From Staphylococcus piscifermentans (GTDB lineage Bacteria; Bacillota; Bacilli; Staphylococcales; Staphylococcaceae), in the NCBI RefSeq assembly GCF_900186985.1, contig NZ_LT906447.1, positions 434,001-498,000 of the forward strand: DNA of 64,000 bases, given 5' to 3'. Shown piece after piece: positions 14,472 through 23,382 of this stretch. The notes under the pieces were generated by a model, which saw only the letters and a list, made by a program, of their open reading frames with translations, was not told the DNA's origin and made no database searches. The position numbers were made by a program, and so were the translations under genes. Numbering within the stretch: position 1 is the first letter of the stretch; each line of letters opens with the position of its first letter.

Positions 14472-16115
14472 ATGAAGAAACGTGTCGGAGAGTATTTAAT
14501 GGACTGTTTAAGCAACACGGGCGTTGAGAAGGTATTTGGTGTGCCGGGTGATTTCAACTTGGCATTCTTAGACGATATTATCAGCAGAGATGATATGGAA
14601 TGGGTTGGTAATACAAACGAATTGAATGCAAGTTATGCGGCAGATGGCTATGCACGTATGAAAGGTATCAGTGCGATGGTCACAACGTTTGGTGTAGGCG
14701 AGTTGTCTGCGGTAAATGGTATCGCGGGCTCTTATGCAGAACGTGTGCCGGTGGTCGCTATTACTGGTGCGCCTACGCGTGCGGTTGAAAATGCAGGCAA
14801 ATATGTGCATCATTCTCTTGGTGAAGGTACGTTTGATAATTACCGCAAGATGTTCAAAGAGATTACGACAGCGCAAGGTTACATTACACCTGATAATGCA
14901 CAAACGGAAATTCCGCGTCTATTGAATGCGGCGTTAGCTGAGAAACGTCCGGTGCATTTGCATTTGCCGATTGACGTGGCAATGACGGAAATAGAGGTGG
15001 ACACTGCTTATGAAGTGCCGGAGCATCAACCTCATGATGTCTCAAAATATATTTCTATGGTAAAAGATAAATTGGAAAGTGCTTCCCAACCTGTAATTAT
15101 TGCAGGTCATGAAATTAATAGTTTCAAATTGCATGCAGCACTGGAAAAATTAGTAAATCAAACGCATATTCCTGTAGCCCAATTATCGCTTGGTAAAGGT
15201 GCGTTTAATGAAGAAAGTCCTTATTACATGGGGATTTATGATGGCTCGATTGCCGAAGAAAATATTCGCGAGTATGTAGATAATAGTGATGCAATCTTGA
15301 ATATTGGTGCGAAATTGACGGATTCTGCAACAGCTGGCTTCTCATTCGAATTTGATATTGATGATGTCGTGATGTTGAATCATCACAATTTCAAAATGAA
15401 TGAAACAGTGGCAGAAGATGTGACGTTGCCGGATTTAATGGATGGCTTGTTGGAAATGGATTATGTGAATGAAGCGGATTATCCGAAATTCAAACGTCCA
15501 GAAGCGGGTCAATATGAATTGAGTGGCGATGTATTAACACAAGAAACTTACTTCAAGATGATGCAAGATTTCTTAGCTCCTTCTGATGTAATCTTGGCTG
15601 AACAAGGGACTTCTTTCTTTGGCGCTTATGATTTAGCGTTGTATAAAGGTAATAAATTCGTGGGACAACCTTTATGGGGTTCTATCGGCTATACATTGCC
15701 GGCTACAATTGGTACACAAATTGCAGATCCGAACCGTCGTAACTTATTGTTGATTGGTGACGGCTCATTACAATTGACGGTACAAGGTATTTCAACTATG
15801 ATTCGTCAAGGTTTGAAACCTGTAATGTTCGTGATTAATAATGACGGTTATACAGTTGAACGTAAAATCCACGGTGAAAATGAACCATATAATGATATTT
15901 ACATGTGGGATTACAAAGCCTTGCCTGCAGTCTTTGGCGGCGAAGATGTGGTGAAAGTGCATGATGTTTCCACAAGCGAAGAATTAGATCAAGCCTTTGA
16001 AGCAATTAAAGCTTATCCGGATATGATGCACTTTGTAGAAGTTAAAATGGCGATGCATGATGCGCCGCATAAATTAGAAGCAATTGGTAAAGCGTTCGCT
16101 AAACAAAATAGTTAA
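14472..16115 (+). CDS. ipdC: ThDP-dependent 2-keto acid decarboxylase (indole/phenylpyruvate type)
   Basis: 547 aa, standard for pyruvate/indolepyruvate decarboxylases. The N-terminal PYR domain has the activating Glu in NELNASYAADGYAR. The C-terminal domain has the ThDP/Mg motif GDGSLQLTVQG ending in NNDGYTVE, and the HH pair typical of keto-acid decarboxylases is present (VHHSLGEG). The enzyme decarboxylates a 2-keto acid to an aldehyde in the cytoplasm, as in Ehrlich-type amino acid catabolism. It is monocistronic with its own terminator and a possible cre site. Substrate (branched-chain or aromatic) is not resolvable from sequence. Confidence 0.85.
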   Translation: MKKRVGEYLMDCLSNTGVEKVFGVPGDFNLAFLDDIISRDDMEWVGNTNELNASYAADGYARMKGISAMVTTFGVGELSAVNGIAGSYAERVPVVAITGAPTRAVENAGKYVHHSLGEGTFDNYRKMFKEITTAQGYITPDNAQTEIPRLLNAALAEKRPVHLHLPIDVAMTEIEVDTAYEVPEHQPHDVSKYISMVKDKLESASQPVIIAGHEINSFKLHAALEKLVNQTHIPVAQLSLGKGAFNEESPYYMGIYDGSIAEENIREYVDNSDAILNIGAKLTDSATAGFSFEFDIDDVVMLNHHNFKMNETVAEDVTLPDLMDGLLEMDYVNEADYPKFKRPEAGQYELSGDVLTQETYFKMMQDFLAPSDVILAEQGTSFFGAYDLALYKGNKFVGQPLWGSIGYTLPATIGTQIADPNRRNLLLIGDGSLQLTVQGISTMIRQGLKPVMFVINNDGYTVERKIHGENEPYNDIYMWDYKALPAVFGGEDVVKVHDVSTSEELDQAFEAIKAYPDMMHFVEVKMAMHDAPHKLEAIGKAFAKQNS

Positions 16116-16129
16116 TAATATTAGATGTG

Positions 16130-16158
16130 CCTCGGTTATTTTTTAGCCGAGGTTTTTT
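16130..16158 (+). terminator. Terminator after the decarboxylase gene
   Basis: CCTCGG (16130-16135) pairs with CCGAGG (16147-16152), then TTTTTT. Confidence 0.8.
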
Positions 16159-16531
16159 ATGTGAAATTAACAGAATAGGGGTAGAGTATTTCGGATGGGA
16201 AATTTGCTTTCCAAAGCTTTCTTTTAAAAAAATATTTATTCGGTTAAAAAGAATAAATATGCAAAATTTACGTATATTAAGTTCGTTCAATTCGTTAAAT
16301 TTTAATTTAACACTACGCTATCGCCGGTTACTCGGGTTGAAACGCTTACAAAAAATATATATTTATTCATTGGAAGCAATATTTTAATCTGCATGAATTT
16401 GCATTATTATAAATAATTCGTTACTGTCTTTATGTAGCTATTAAATAAGTTGTTGAGATGTGTATGTTTCGCGGGGAAATGATTTATATATTTTTCTCAA
16501 CACAAAAAAATAAATAGGGAGTGCAAATACA
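16159..16531 (+). promoter_or_regulatory. Long control region upstream of cudT
   Basis: This 373-bp stretch holds no gene. It contains a perfect 10-bp hairpin (ATATTTATTC 16232-16241 / GAATAAATAT 16251-16260), the CudC operator at 16294-16311, and a cre-like TTGAAACGCTTACA (16337-16350) that may overlap a -35 box. From the operator to the cudT start is about 220 bp, so a long untranslated leader or a more distal promoter is likely. Confidence 0.5.
16294..16311. promoter_or_regulatory. CudC operator upstream of cudT
   Basis: GTTAAAT-TTTA-ATTTAAC, a perfect 7-4-7 inverted repeat. The same half-sites and spacing recur upstream of cudA at 19766-19783, including the flanking ATTC. Confidence 0.7.
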
Positions 16532-18187
16532 TTGCAAAAAGCTAAAAAAGAAAGCAAAGCGAAAAAGTCCCACATTATGGACTGGACGACCTTTTATGGA
16601 ACGGTTATCGTGCTGCTCATTGCGGTAGTGCCGATGATGGCCTTTCCGAAAGCGAGTCAAAAAGTCATCACAGACATTAATGAGTCGATTTCGAACTCGA
16701 TTGGTGCTGTTTATCTGACGTTGGGCCTCGTAATTTTAGGCTTCGTGCTTTACATTGCATTCGGTAAATATGGAAATGTGACTTTAGGTAAAGCGAGTGA
16801 CCGTCCGGAGTTCGGTAATTTCAGCTGGGCTTCGATGCTATTTTGTGCGGGTATCGGTTCTGATATTTTGTATTGGGGCGTCATTGAATGGGCGTATTAT
16901 TATCAAGTTCCGCCGCATGGAGCGAAAGGTATGACGGACCACGCGTTGGAATATGCGACGATGTACGGCATGTTCCACTGGGGACCTATTGCGTGGGCGA
17001 TTTATGTGTTGCCGGCATTGCCAATCGGTTATTTAGTCTTCGTGAAGAAGAAACCGGTTTATAAGATCAGCCAAGCATGCCGTCCGATTTTGAAAGGGCA
17101 AACGGATAAATTGCCTGGTAAGATTGTCGACATTCTGTTTATCTTCGGATTGCTCGGCGGTGCAGCGACTTCATTAGCTTTAGGTGTGCCGATGATTTCT
17201 GCTGGTATTGAGAAGTTAACAGGACTGGACGGCAGTAATATGGTACTACGTTCGATTATCTTGTTAACGATTACGGTAGTGTTTGCGGTCAGTTCTTACA
17301 CTGGCTTGAAAAAAGGAATTCAACGTTTGAGTGACGTCAACGTTTGGTTGTCATTCTTACTATTAGGTTTCGTGTTTGTAGTAGGACCGACTGTCTTTAT
17401 CATGAATACGACAGTGACAAGTTTCGGTAACATGTTGAAAAACTTCTTTGAAATGGCCACATGGCTGGAACCGTTCGGCGGTATTGATGGGCGTAAGTTG
17501 ACACACTTCCCTCAACAATGGACCATTTTCTATTGGTCATGGTGGATTGTGTACGCGCCGTTTATTGGACTGTTCATTGCACGTATTTCTAAAGGCCGTA
17601 CGTTGAAAGAAGTTATCTTGGGTACGATTGTGTACGGAACACTAGGTTGTGTTCTATTCTTCGGTATCTTTGGTAACTATGCAGTTTATTTACAAATCAC
17701 ACATCAATTTAATGTAGTAGAATTCTTGAATACACATGGTACTGAATCAGCAATTATTGAAGTTATGCATCAATTGCCGTTCGGTAACATCGTAGTGGTC
17801 TTGTTCTTAATTTCTGCGTTCTTATTCTTGGCCACAACATTCGATTCAGGCTCATATATTTTAGCATCCGCTTCGCAAAAGAAAGTAGTGGGCGAACCAT
17901 TGCGTGCCAATCGTCTATTCTGGGCGTTCGCACTTTGCTTGCTGCCTTTCTCATTAATGCTTGTAGGTGGACAACGCGCGCTTGAAGTTTTAAAGACGGC
18001 ATCGATACTGGCTTCTGTGCCATTAATCGTCATATTCGTCTTTATGATGATATCCTTTATCATCACCTTGTCGCGAGATCGGATTAAGCTTGAATTAAGG
18101 GCTGAACGACTGAAAAAAGCAGAGCAGCGGGTGTTGAATATGCATGAAATCGCTGAAAATAGAGATAATGATACACCGCTGAAATAA
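16532..18187 (+). CDS. cudT: BCCT-family choline transporter
   Basis: 551 aa, TTG start behind AGGGAGTG. Twelve predicted membrane segments; the BCCT substrate-site region is visible as GIGSDILYWGVIEWAYYY, with the Trp-rich FYWSWWIVYAPFIGLFIARISKG stretch in two overlapping parts. The family imports choline, betaine or carnitine with Na+ or H+. Context with the cudC regulator and the choline-oxidising cudA and cudB makes choline uptake the likely role: choline becomes glycine betaine for osmoprotection. It is separated from cudC by a terminator and a hairpin array; in this genome cudC is on the opposite strand. Confidence 0.88.
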   Translation: MQKAKKESKAKKSHIMDWTTFYGTVIVLLIAVVPMMAFPKASQKVITDINESISNSIGAVYLTLGLVILGFVLYIAFGKYGNVTLGKASDRPEFGNFSWASMLFCAGIGSDILYWGVIEWAYYYQVPPHGAKGMTDHALEYATMYGMFHWGPIAWAIYVLPALPIGYLVFVKKKPVYKISQACRPILKGQTDKLPGKIVDILFIFGLLGGAATSLALGVPMISAGIEKLTGLDGSNMVLRSIILLTITVVFAVSSYTGLKKGIQRLSDVNVWLSFLLLGFVFVVGPTVFIMNTTVTSFGNMLKNFFEMATWLEPFGGIDGRKLTHFPQQWTIFYWSWWIVYAPFIGLFIARISKGRTLKEVILGTIVYGTLGCVLFFGIFGNYAVYLQITHQFNVVEFLNTHGTESAIIEVMHQLPFGNIVVVLFLISAFLFLATTFDSGSYILASASQKKVVGEPLRANRLFWAFALCLLPFSLMLVGGQRALEVLKTASILASVPLIVIFVFMMISFIITLSRDRIKLELRAERLKKAEQRVLNMHEIAENRDNDTPLK

Positions 18188-18196
18188 CAATGTAAA

Positions 18197-18239
18197 AGCA
18201 CCAGAATCCTTTGGTTGAAGGGATTCTGGTGCTATTTTT
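18197..18239 (+). terminator. Terminator after cudT
   Basis: AGCACCAGAATCC (18197-18209) pairs with GGATTCTGGTGCT (18221-18233), followed by ATTTTTG. Confidence 0.88.
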
Positions 18240-18320
18240 GTGTGGTGGTATTAGTGGGTGGCGGTGTGGCTGTTGGCGTGTATATCGCGCGAGATTTATG
18301 GAGGCATGTCTGATAAATGC

Positions 18321-18390
18321 GGATATTGGCCAAGAATGGAGCGAACATGTCCAATAAACGGATATATTGGCCAAGATGGTGGGATGACAT
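18321..18390. repeat. ATATTGG...CCAATA hairpin repeat, tandem copies
   Basis: Two units begin GGATATTGGCCAAG (18321) and GGATATATTGGCCAAG (18360). The first ends in CATGTCCAATA, so its arms pair; the second runs directly into the next array. The same element is present once at 10189-10230. Confidence 0.65.
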
Positions 18391-18402
18391 ACCAAATTAT
18401 AG

Positions 18403-18720
18403 GTTTTCTAGACACAACTCGAAAACTAATGTCTAGAATAAGGTGTTTTCTAGACACAACTCAGGAACTAGTGTCTAGATTATGGTGTTTTCTAGACACA
18501 ACACGGAAACTAGTGTCTAGATTATAGGTTTTCTAGACACAACTCGAAAACTAATGTCTAGAATAAGGTGTTTTCTAGACACAACTTGAAAACTAGTGTC
18601 TAGAATAAGGTGTTTTCTAGACACAACTTGGAAACTAGTGTCTAGATTCCTAGCTTTTCCAGCAATTTCCACAAAAAAATAGTGCCTAGAACCCAATGTT
18701 TTCTAGACACTTATATTTGA
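18403..18720. repeat. Tandem hairpin array, 42-bp unit, about 7.5 copies
   Basis: Units begin GTTTTCTAGACACAAC at 18403, 18445, 18487, 18528, 18570 and 18612, then a degenerate unit at 18654 and a partial one at 18698. Each intact unit carries TCTAGACAC ... GTGTCTAGA (9-bp arms, 13-nt centre) and an overlapping alternative pair GTTTTC ... GAAAAC. Units 1 and 4 are identical, so the array probably grew by duplicating a three-unit block. The period equals four helical turns. There are no unique spacers, so it is not CRISPR. Confidence 0.9.
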
Positions 18721-18778
18721 TAAATCAGTATAACGAAGCTGTCTCTAAATCTTAGCGATACTCTGCCGCTCATACTCG

Positions 18779-19324
18779 CTATTCTTCAGGTATTGGAAAA
18801 TATTTGAAAATCTCGCCGCTTTGAATGGCGTCGCTGATTTGTGATAACCATTTATAATAAACAGTTGAGTGCTCAAGTTGTGCGTATACTTTTTCAGCAT
18901 GTTCTCTCGTTTCTGGATCTACATCATCTGCCTCAAGGATTTTTTTGATAATCTCCTCGGATTCTTTTAAAGATTCCATATTTACAGTGATTTCGCGATT
19001 GAATTTAATGTTGAAGAAATTGCGGAAGAATAAAAAGAAATCTTTTTCCGCTACAAAGTGTTGTTTACGACTACCGCGTGTAAATTGTTGTTTCACTAAG
19101 TCATACTCTTGCAGTTTTTTTACACCTGTACTCATACTTGGTTTGCTCATTTGCAGTTCCTCGCGCATTTGATCGAGGGTCATGCTGTCTTCGAATACCA
19201 TTGTGCCGTATAAGTTGCCGACGCTGCGATTGATACCATATAAATCCATTGTTTCACCAATGGCACTGATTACTAAATCCTTGGCTTCGTCAATTTCTTG
19301 TTCATATTTATTAGAACTTGCCAT
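18779..19324 (-). CDS. cudC: GbsR/MarR-like regulator of choline metabolism
   Basis: 181 aa, start behind GGAGG. The GbsR-type winged helix spans about 30-95 (RSVGNLYGTMVFEDSMTLDQ, MSKPSMSTGVKKLQEYDLV), followed by an aromatic-rich segment and a helical tail. GbsR of Bacillus senses choline and represses betaine synthesis and choline uptake genes. Here the same 18-bp palindrome occurs before cudT and cudA, which fits one repressor controlling both. It lies on the minus strand between cudT and cudA and is divergent from cudA. Confidence 0.85.
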   Translation of the reverse strand: MASSNKYEQEIDEAKDLVISAIGETMDLYGINRSVGNLYGTMVFEDSMTLDQMREELQMSKPSMSTGVKKLQEYDLVKQQFTRGSRKQHFVAEKDFFLFFRNFFNIKFNREITVNMESLKESEEIIKKILEADDVDPETREHAEKVYAQLEHSTVYYKWLSQISDAIQSGEIFKYFPIPEE

Positions 19325-19447
19325 ACTAAACCTCCGTCTACTGCATTTACATTTATTTTAGAGTTAATTAATGAATTAGTCCAATGCTGGTGGGAAAAAC
19401 AAAGAGAGAGCAGAGTTGCTTATTAATCGGGAGCAAGTCGTTGTCTT

Positions 19448-19572
19448 CACCAGCACCTTGTGATAATCGGGCTTTCGACAGCAAGATTTTCGATAATAAG
19501 TGCGCAAGGCGAGCTAAACCAAAGAGCGGTTTAATCTTCTTGCTTCTTATTACTCAAATCTTAAACGCTGTC
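19448..19572. ncRNA. Structured tandem element, copy 1
   Basis: A conserved lead (CACCAGCACCTTG, then CGGGCT) is followed by a nested hairpin with five paired segments: GACAGC/GCTGTC (19477-19482/19567-19572), AAGATTT/AAATCTT (19483-19489/19556-19562), TAATAAG/CTTATTA (19494-19500/19546-19552), GCAAG/CTTGC (19504-19508/19539-19543) and TAAACC/GGTTTA (19515-19520/19528-19533) with loop AAAGAGC. Copy 2 keeps every pair through compensatory changes. Strand and function are unknown; it could be RNA or a palindromic repeat. Confidence 0.65.
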
Positions 19573-19695
19573 ACCAGCACCTTGAGATATACGGGCTACA
19601 AAGTGCAGGTTTCTCGGCAATAAGGCGCAGCTCGACTAGACTAAAGAACAGTCTAATCTCTCTGCTTCTTATTGCTCGCAACCTAATCGCACTTT
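19573..19695. ncRNA. Structured tandem element, copy 2
   Basis: Offset 124 bp from copy 1. Pairs are AAAGTGC/GCACTTT (19600-19606/19689-19695), AGGTT/AACCT (19607-19611/19680-19684), GCAATAAG/CTTATTGC (19617-19624/19668-19675), GCAG/CTGC (19627-19630/19662-19665) and TAGACT/AGTCTA (19637-19642/19650-19655) with loop AAAGAAC. The 4-nt bulge between the first two stems is kept (AAAC in copy 1, AATC here). It sits between cudC and cudA, upstream of the cudA promoter. Confidence 0.65.
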
Positions 19696-19719
19696 TCCGC
19701 ACCTTACTTTCCACCTAAT

Positions 19720-19749
19720 TTGACTTTGTTCTCTTTTCCATGGTAACAT
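19720..19749 (+). promoter_or_regulatory. cudA promoter
   Basis: TTGACT (19720-19725), an 18-bp spacer and TAACAT (19744-19749) with an extended -10 TG at 19741. The CudC operator follows 16 bp later, a road-block position. Confidence 0.6.
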
Positions 19750-19765
19750 AAAGTTTGTAAAATTC

Positions 19766-19783
19766 GTTAAATAAAAATTTAAC
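19766..19783. promoter_or_regulatory. CudC operator upstream of cudA
   Basis: GTTAAAT-AAAA-ATTTAAC, the same 7-4-7 inverted repeat as at 16294-16311. It ends 9 bp before the GGAGG of cudA. Confidence 0.7.
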
Positions 19784-19802
19784 AAAGTTAACGGAGGTCG
19801 AA

Positions 19803-21296
19803 ATGATGGAACTTGTAAACCATTTATCTCGCCAACATTTTATTGACGGCGAATGGGTAGATAGTGCTAATAAAGCAACACGCAAAATTATCAATCCGTA
19901 CAACCAAGAAGTGATTTTTGAAGTCGCGGAAGCAGCACCTGAAGATGCAAAACGTGCCATTGAGGCTGCAAGACGCGCATTTGATGAAGGCGAATATGCC
20001 AATGAAACAAGTGAAGTCAAAGGACAGAAAGTTAGAGCTGTCGCTGACAAGATTAAAGAAAATCGTGAAGAGTTAGCGAAACTTGAAACATTAGATACAG
20101 GTAAAACTTACGAAGAATCATTAGCAGATATGGATGATATCCATAATGTATTTATGTATTTTGCAGGACTTGCAGATAAAGATGGCGGTGAAGTGATCAA
20201 CTCTCCAATCCCAGGAACTGAAAGTAAAATCTTGAAAGAACCTCTCGGAGTAGTGACACAGATTACACCTTGGAATTATCCTTTATTGCAAGCATCTTGG
20301 AAAATTGCACCTGCACTTGCAACAGGTTGTTCACTAGTAATGAAACCAAGTGAAATTACACCACTTACTACAATTCGTGTCTTCGAATTGATGGAAGAAG
20401 TCGGTTTCCCTAAAGGTGTTATCAATTTGATATTAGGTGCCGGTTCAGAAGTCGGCGACGTATTATCTGGCCATCCAGATGTCGACCTCGTATCATTCAC
20501 AGGCGGTATTAAAACAGGTAAACATATCATGAAACAAGCTGCTGATCATGTGACAAACGTAGCATTAGAGCTTGGCGGTAAGAATCCGAACGTTATATTT
20601 GAAGATGCAGACTTTGAATTAGCAGTCGATCAAGCGCTTAACGGCGGTTACTTCCATGCTGGTCAAGTATGCTCAGCAGGTTCACGTATTATCGTTCAAA
20701 ACAGTATTAAAGATAAATTCGAGAAAGCGTTAATTGACCGAGTTAAAAAAATTCGTGTCGGTAATGGTTTTGATGAAACAACTGAAATGGGACCTGTTAT
20801 TTCTGCGGAACATTTAGCTAAAATTGAAGGCTATATGGATGTCGCTAAAGAAGAAGGCGCTACTATTGCCACAGGAGGCAAGCGTCCTGAACGCAAGGAC
20901 TTACAAGATGGTTTCTTTTTCGAACCAACAGTCATCACGGACTGTGACACTTCAATGCGTATCGTGCAGGAAGAAGTTTTCGGACCGGTTGTTACGGTTG
21001 AAGGCTTTGAAGATGAAGCAGATGCGGTGCGTTTAGCGAATGACTCTATTTATGGACTTGCCGGCGCGGTGTTCTCTAAAGATATCGGCAAAGCACAACG
21101 TGTCGCTAGCCGTATGCGCATGGGTACAGTTTGGATCAATGACTTCCATCCTTACTTCGCGCAAGCTCCTTGGGGCGGTTATAAACAGTCAGGTATCGGC
21201 CGTGAATTAGGAAAAGAAGGCCTTGAAGAGTACTTAGTTTCTAAACATGTCTTAACGAATTATCAACCAGAGCCAGTCAATTGGTTCCAAGGTTAA
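19803..21296 (+). CDS. cudA: Betaine-aldehyde dehydrogenase
   Basis: 497 aa. NAD(P)-dependent aldehyde dehydrogenase with the family motifs: ITPWNYPLLQASWKIAPALA (cofactor region), the general-base Glu in LELGGKNPN and the nucleophile C290 in GQVCSAGSR. It oxidises betaine aldehyde to glycine betaine in the cytoplasm, the second step after the CudB choline dehydrogenase encoded downstream. Two adjacent ATG codons (19803, 19806) fit the GGAGG; the first is used here. Expression should respond to CudC through the operator just upstream. Confidence 0.9.
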   Translation: MMELVNHLSRQHFIDGEWVDSANKATRKIINPYNQEVIFEVAEAAPEDAKRAIEAARRAFDEGEYANETSEVKGQKVRAVADKIKENREELAKLETLDTGKTYEESLADMDDIHNVFMYFAGLADKDGGEVINSPIPGTESKILKEPLGVVTQITPWNYPLLQASWKIAPALATGCSLVMKPSEITPLTTIRVFELMEEVGFPKGVINLILGAGSEVGDVLSGHPDVDLVSFTGGIKTGKHIMKQAADHVTNVALELGGKNPNVIFEDADFELAVDQALNGGYFHAGQVCSAGSRIIVQNSIKDKFEKALIDRVKKIRVGNGFDETTEMGPVISAEHLAKIEGYMDVAKEEGATIATGGKRPERKDLQDGFFFEPTVITDCDTSMRIVQEEVFGPVVTVEGFEDEADAVRLANDSIYGLAGAVFSKDIGKAQRVASRMRMGTVWINDFHPYFAQAPWGGYKQSGIGRELGKEGLEEYLVSKHVLTNYQPEPVNWFQG

Positions 21297-21341
21297 ATTT
21301 AAAGTATCGATAGAGCGAGCAAAGCAGGATTGTCACTGAAT

Positions 21342-21393
21342 GGGAGCGGGACAGAAATAATTTTTGATTAAAATTATTTCGTCTTCCCGCCCC
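21342..21393. repeat. Dispersed GGGACA...TGTCCC-type hairpin (copy 2)
   Basis: GGGAGCGGGACAGAAATAAT pairs imperfectly with ATTATTTCGTCTTCCCGCCC. A second palindrome, GAATAGAAA/TTTCTATTC (21408-21416/21437-21445), follows, the usual two-part layout of this staphylococcal intergenic element. Confidence 0.55.
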
Positions 21394-21472
21394 GGCAAGG
21401 CTAACTAGAATAGAAAGAAGCTTGGAACAAGCGCATTTTCTATTCAGATAGCTACTGCCAGTTCAGATAGAA

Positions 21473-21500
21473 GAGCTGAGACATTATTATGTCTCAGCCT
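21473..21500. repeat. Dispersed GAGACA hairpin (copy 3)
   Basis: GCTGAGACAT (21475-21484) pairs perfectly with ATGTCTCAGC (21489-21498). It lies between cudA and cudB and could attenuate read-through. Confidence 0.55.
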
Positions 21501-21616
21501 CATCGCTAAATACCCCTGCTTTCCCGCTTTATTTTTTGACAATAGGTTGAACAAAGCTGAAATCGCTACATCTATTCAGCATTAAACTAACCATAATAAT
21601 AGGAGGATATAAATAT

Positions 21617-23305
21617 ATGGCAACATCTTATGATTATGATTACATTATTATCGGCGGCGGAAGTGCTGGATCAGTACTCGGCAACCGTTTAAGCGTTAAC
21701 CCGAACAATGAAGTATTAGTATTAGAAGCAGGACGCAGCGACTATTTCTGGGATTTATTCATTCAAATGCCCGCTGCATTAATGTTCCCGTCAGGCAATC
21801 GTTTCTACGACTGGATTTACAGTACAAATAATGAACCGCATATGGGCGGACGTCAAGTCGCACATGCGCGTGGTAAAGTACTAGGCGGATCAAGCTCAAT
21901 CAACGGCATGATTTATCAACGCGGCAACCCGATGGACTATGAAAAATGGGGTGCGCCTGAAGGTATGAGTACTTGGGATTTCGCGCATTGCTTACCTTAC
22001 TTTAAAAGATTGGAAAAGACATTCGGTTCGACGAAAGACGATGAATATCGTGGTCACCACGGCCCAATCAAACTGAAACGTGGACCAGCGAAGAACCCGC
22101 TGTTCCAAGCGTTCTTTGAAGCGGGTGTACAAGCAGGCTATAACAAAACACCAGATGTTAACGGATTCCGACAAGAAGGTTTCGGACCTTTCGACAGCCA
22201 AGTGCATAATGGACGTCGTGTTTCTGCATCACGTGCTTATTTAAGACCTGCCATGAAACGTAAAAACTTACATGTTAAAACACGTTCATTTGTGACTAAA
22301 TTAAACTTTGAAGGCAACAAAGTAACAGGCGTAACATTTAAACGTAATGGTAAAGAGCATACCGTTACTGCTAAAGAAGTTATTTTATCAGGTGGTGCTT
22401 TCAATACACCGCAATTACTACAATTGTCTGGTATCGGTGATCCAGAGCACTTGAAATCATTAGGTATTGAGCCGCGTATCAACTTGCCAGGTGTAGGCGA
22501 AAACTTTGAAGACCATTTAGAAGTATATATTCAACATGCGGCTAAACAACCAGTTTCTGAACAGCCAAGCTTGAATTTATTAAGATGGCCTTGGATTGGT
22601 TTACAATGGATCTTCAGCCGTAAAGGACCAGCAGCGTCAAACCACTTTGAAGGCGGTGGCTTTGTCCGTTCAAATGATGATGTGAAATATCCAAACTTGA
22701 TGTTCCACTTCTTGCCGATTGCGGTACGTTATGATGGCCAAAAAGCAGATACAGAACATGGTTATCAAGTACACGTTGGACCAATGTACTCTAATTCTCG
22801 CGGTCACTTGAAGATTAAATCTAAAAATCCATTCGAACACCCAGACTTTACTTTCAACTATTTATCAACTGAAGAAGATAAACGTGAATGGGTAGAAGCG
22901 ATTCGTGTCGCACGTAATATCTTATCGCAACCTGCAATGGATCCATATAATGCAGGTGAAATTTCTCCAGGACCAGAAGTACAAACGGATGAAGAAATTT
23001 TAGATTGGGTACGCCGTGATGCTGAAACAGCACTACACCCATCTTGCAGTGCGAAAATGGGACCAGCTTCTGACCCTATGGCAGTTGTAGATCCATTAAC
23101 AATGAAAGTACATGGCATGGAAAACTTACGCGTAGTCGATGCGTCAGTCATGCCGACGACTACAAACGGTAATATTCATGCACCAGTCTTAATGATTGCT
23201 GAAAAAGCAGCAGATATCATCTTAGGAAATGAGCCTATGGAACCAGAATATAAAGATTATTATCAACATGGCGTGCATGATAAAGACGCAGGTACAATTA
23301 AATAA
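21617..23305 (+). CDS. cudB: Choline dehydrogenase (GMC oxidoreductase)
   Basis: 562 aa, start behind AGGAGG. The N-terminal FAD-binding motif is [17 protein letters not shown]; the GMC signatures [15 protein letters not shown] and [17 protein letters not shown] are present; the active-site His is in HPSCSAKMG, and the C-terminal [17 protein letters not shown] completes the FAD site. It oxidises choline to betaine aldehyde, feeding electrons to the respiratory chain, and works with CudA. The 320-bp gap after cudA holds two hairpin repeats rather than an obvious promoter. Confidence 0.9.
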   Translation: MATSYDYDYIIIGGGSAGSVLGNRLSVNPNNEVLVLEAGRSDYFWDLFIQMPAALMFPSGNRFYDWIYSTNNEPHMGGRQVAHARGKVLGGSSSINGMIYQRGNPMDYEKWGAPEGMSTWDFAHCLPYFKRLEKTFGSTKDDEYRGHHGPIKLKRGPAKNPLFQAFFEAGVQAGYNKTPDVNGFRQEGFGPFDSQVHNGRRVSASRAYLRPAMKRKNLHVKTRSFVTKLNFEGNKVTGVTFKRNGKEHTVTAKEVILSGGAFNTPQLLQLSGIGDPEHLKSLGIEPRINLPGVGENFEDHLEVYIQHAAKQPVSEQPSLNLLRWPWIGLQWIFSRKGPAASNHFEGGGFVRSNDDVKYPNLMFHFLPIAVRYDGQKADTEHGYQVHVGPMYSNSRGHLKIKSKNPFEHPDFTFNYLSTEEDKREWVEAIRVARNILSQPAMDPYNAGEISPGPEVQTDEEILDWVRRDAETALHPSCSAKMGPASDPMAVVDPLTMKVHGMENLRVVDASVMPTTTNGNIHAPVLMIAEKAADIILGNEPMEPEYKDYYQHGVHDKDAGTIK

Positions 23306-23324
23306 GAGCAGAATTTCTATTATT

Positions 23325-23366
23325 GCAGGAGCCAGGACTTAATTTTGTCCTGGCTCCTGCTTTTTT
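23325..23366 (+). terminator. Strong terminator after cudB (copy 4 of the dispersed hairpin)
   Basis: GCAGGAGCCAGGAC (23325-23338) pairs perfectly with GTCCTGGCTCCTGC (23347-23360), then TTTTTT. Confidence 0.9.
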
Positions 23367-23382
23367 AATGGAAAGATTCTGC

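Noticed and set aside
18258-18527. Open frame of 89 codons across the hairpin repeats with a repeating 14-residue unit
   Set aside because: The 42-bp period keeps any frame open. There is no ribosome-binding site, and the repeats are conserved as palindromes rather than as codons.
18403-18720. CRISPR array
   Set aside because: Units are contiguous with no unique spacers, the linkers are themselves repeated, and no cas genes are present. The same applies to 59409-59681.
19384-19623. Plus-strand open frame of 79 codons between cudC and cudA
   Set aside because: It runs through the tandem structured element; composition is not protein-like and no ribosome-binding site is present.
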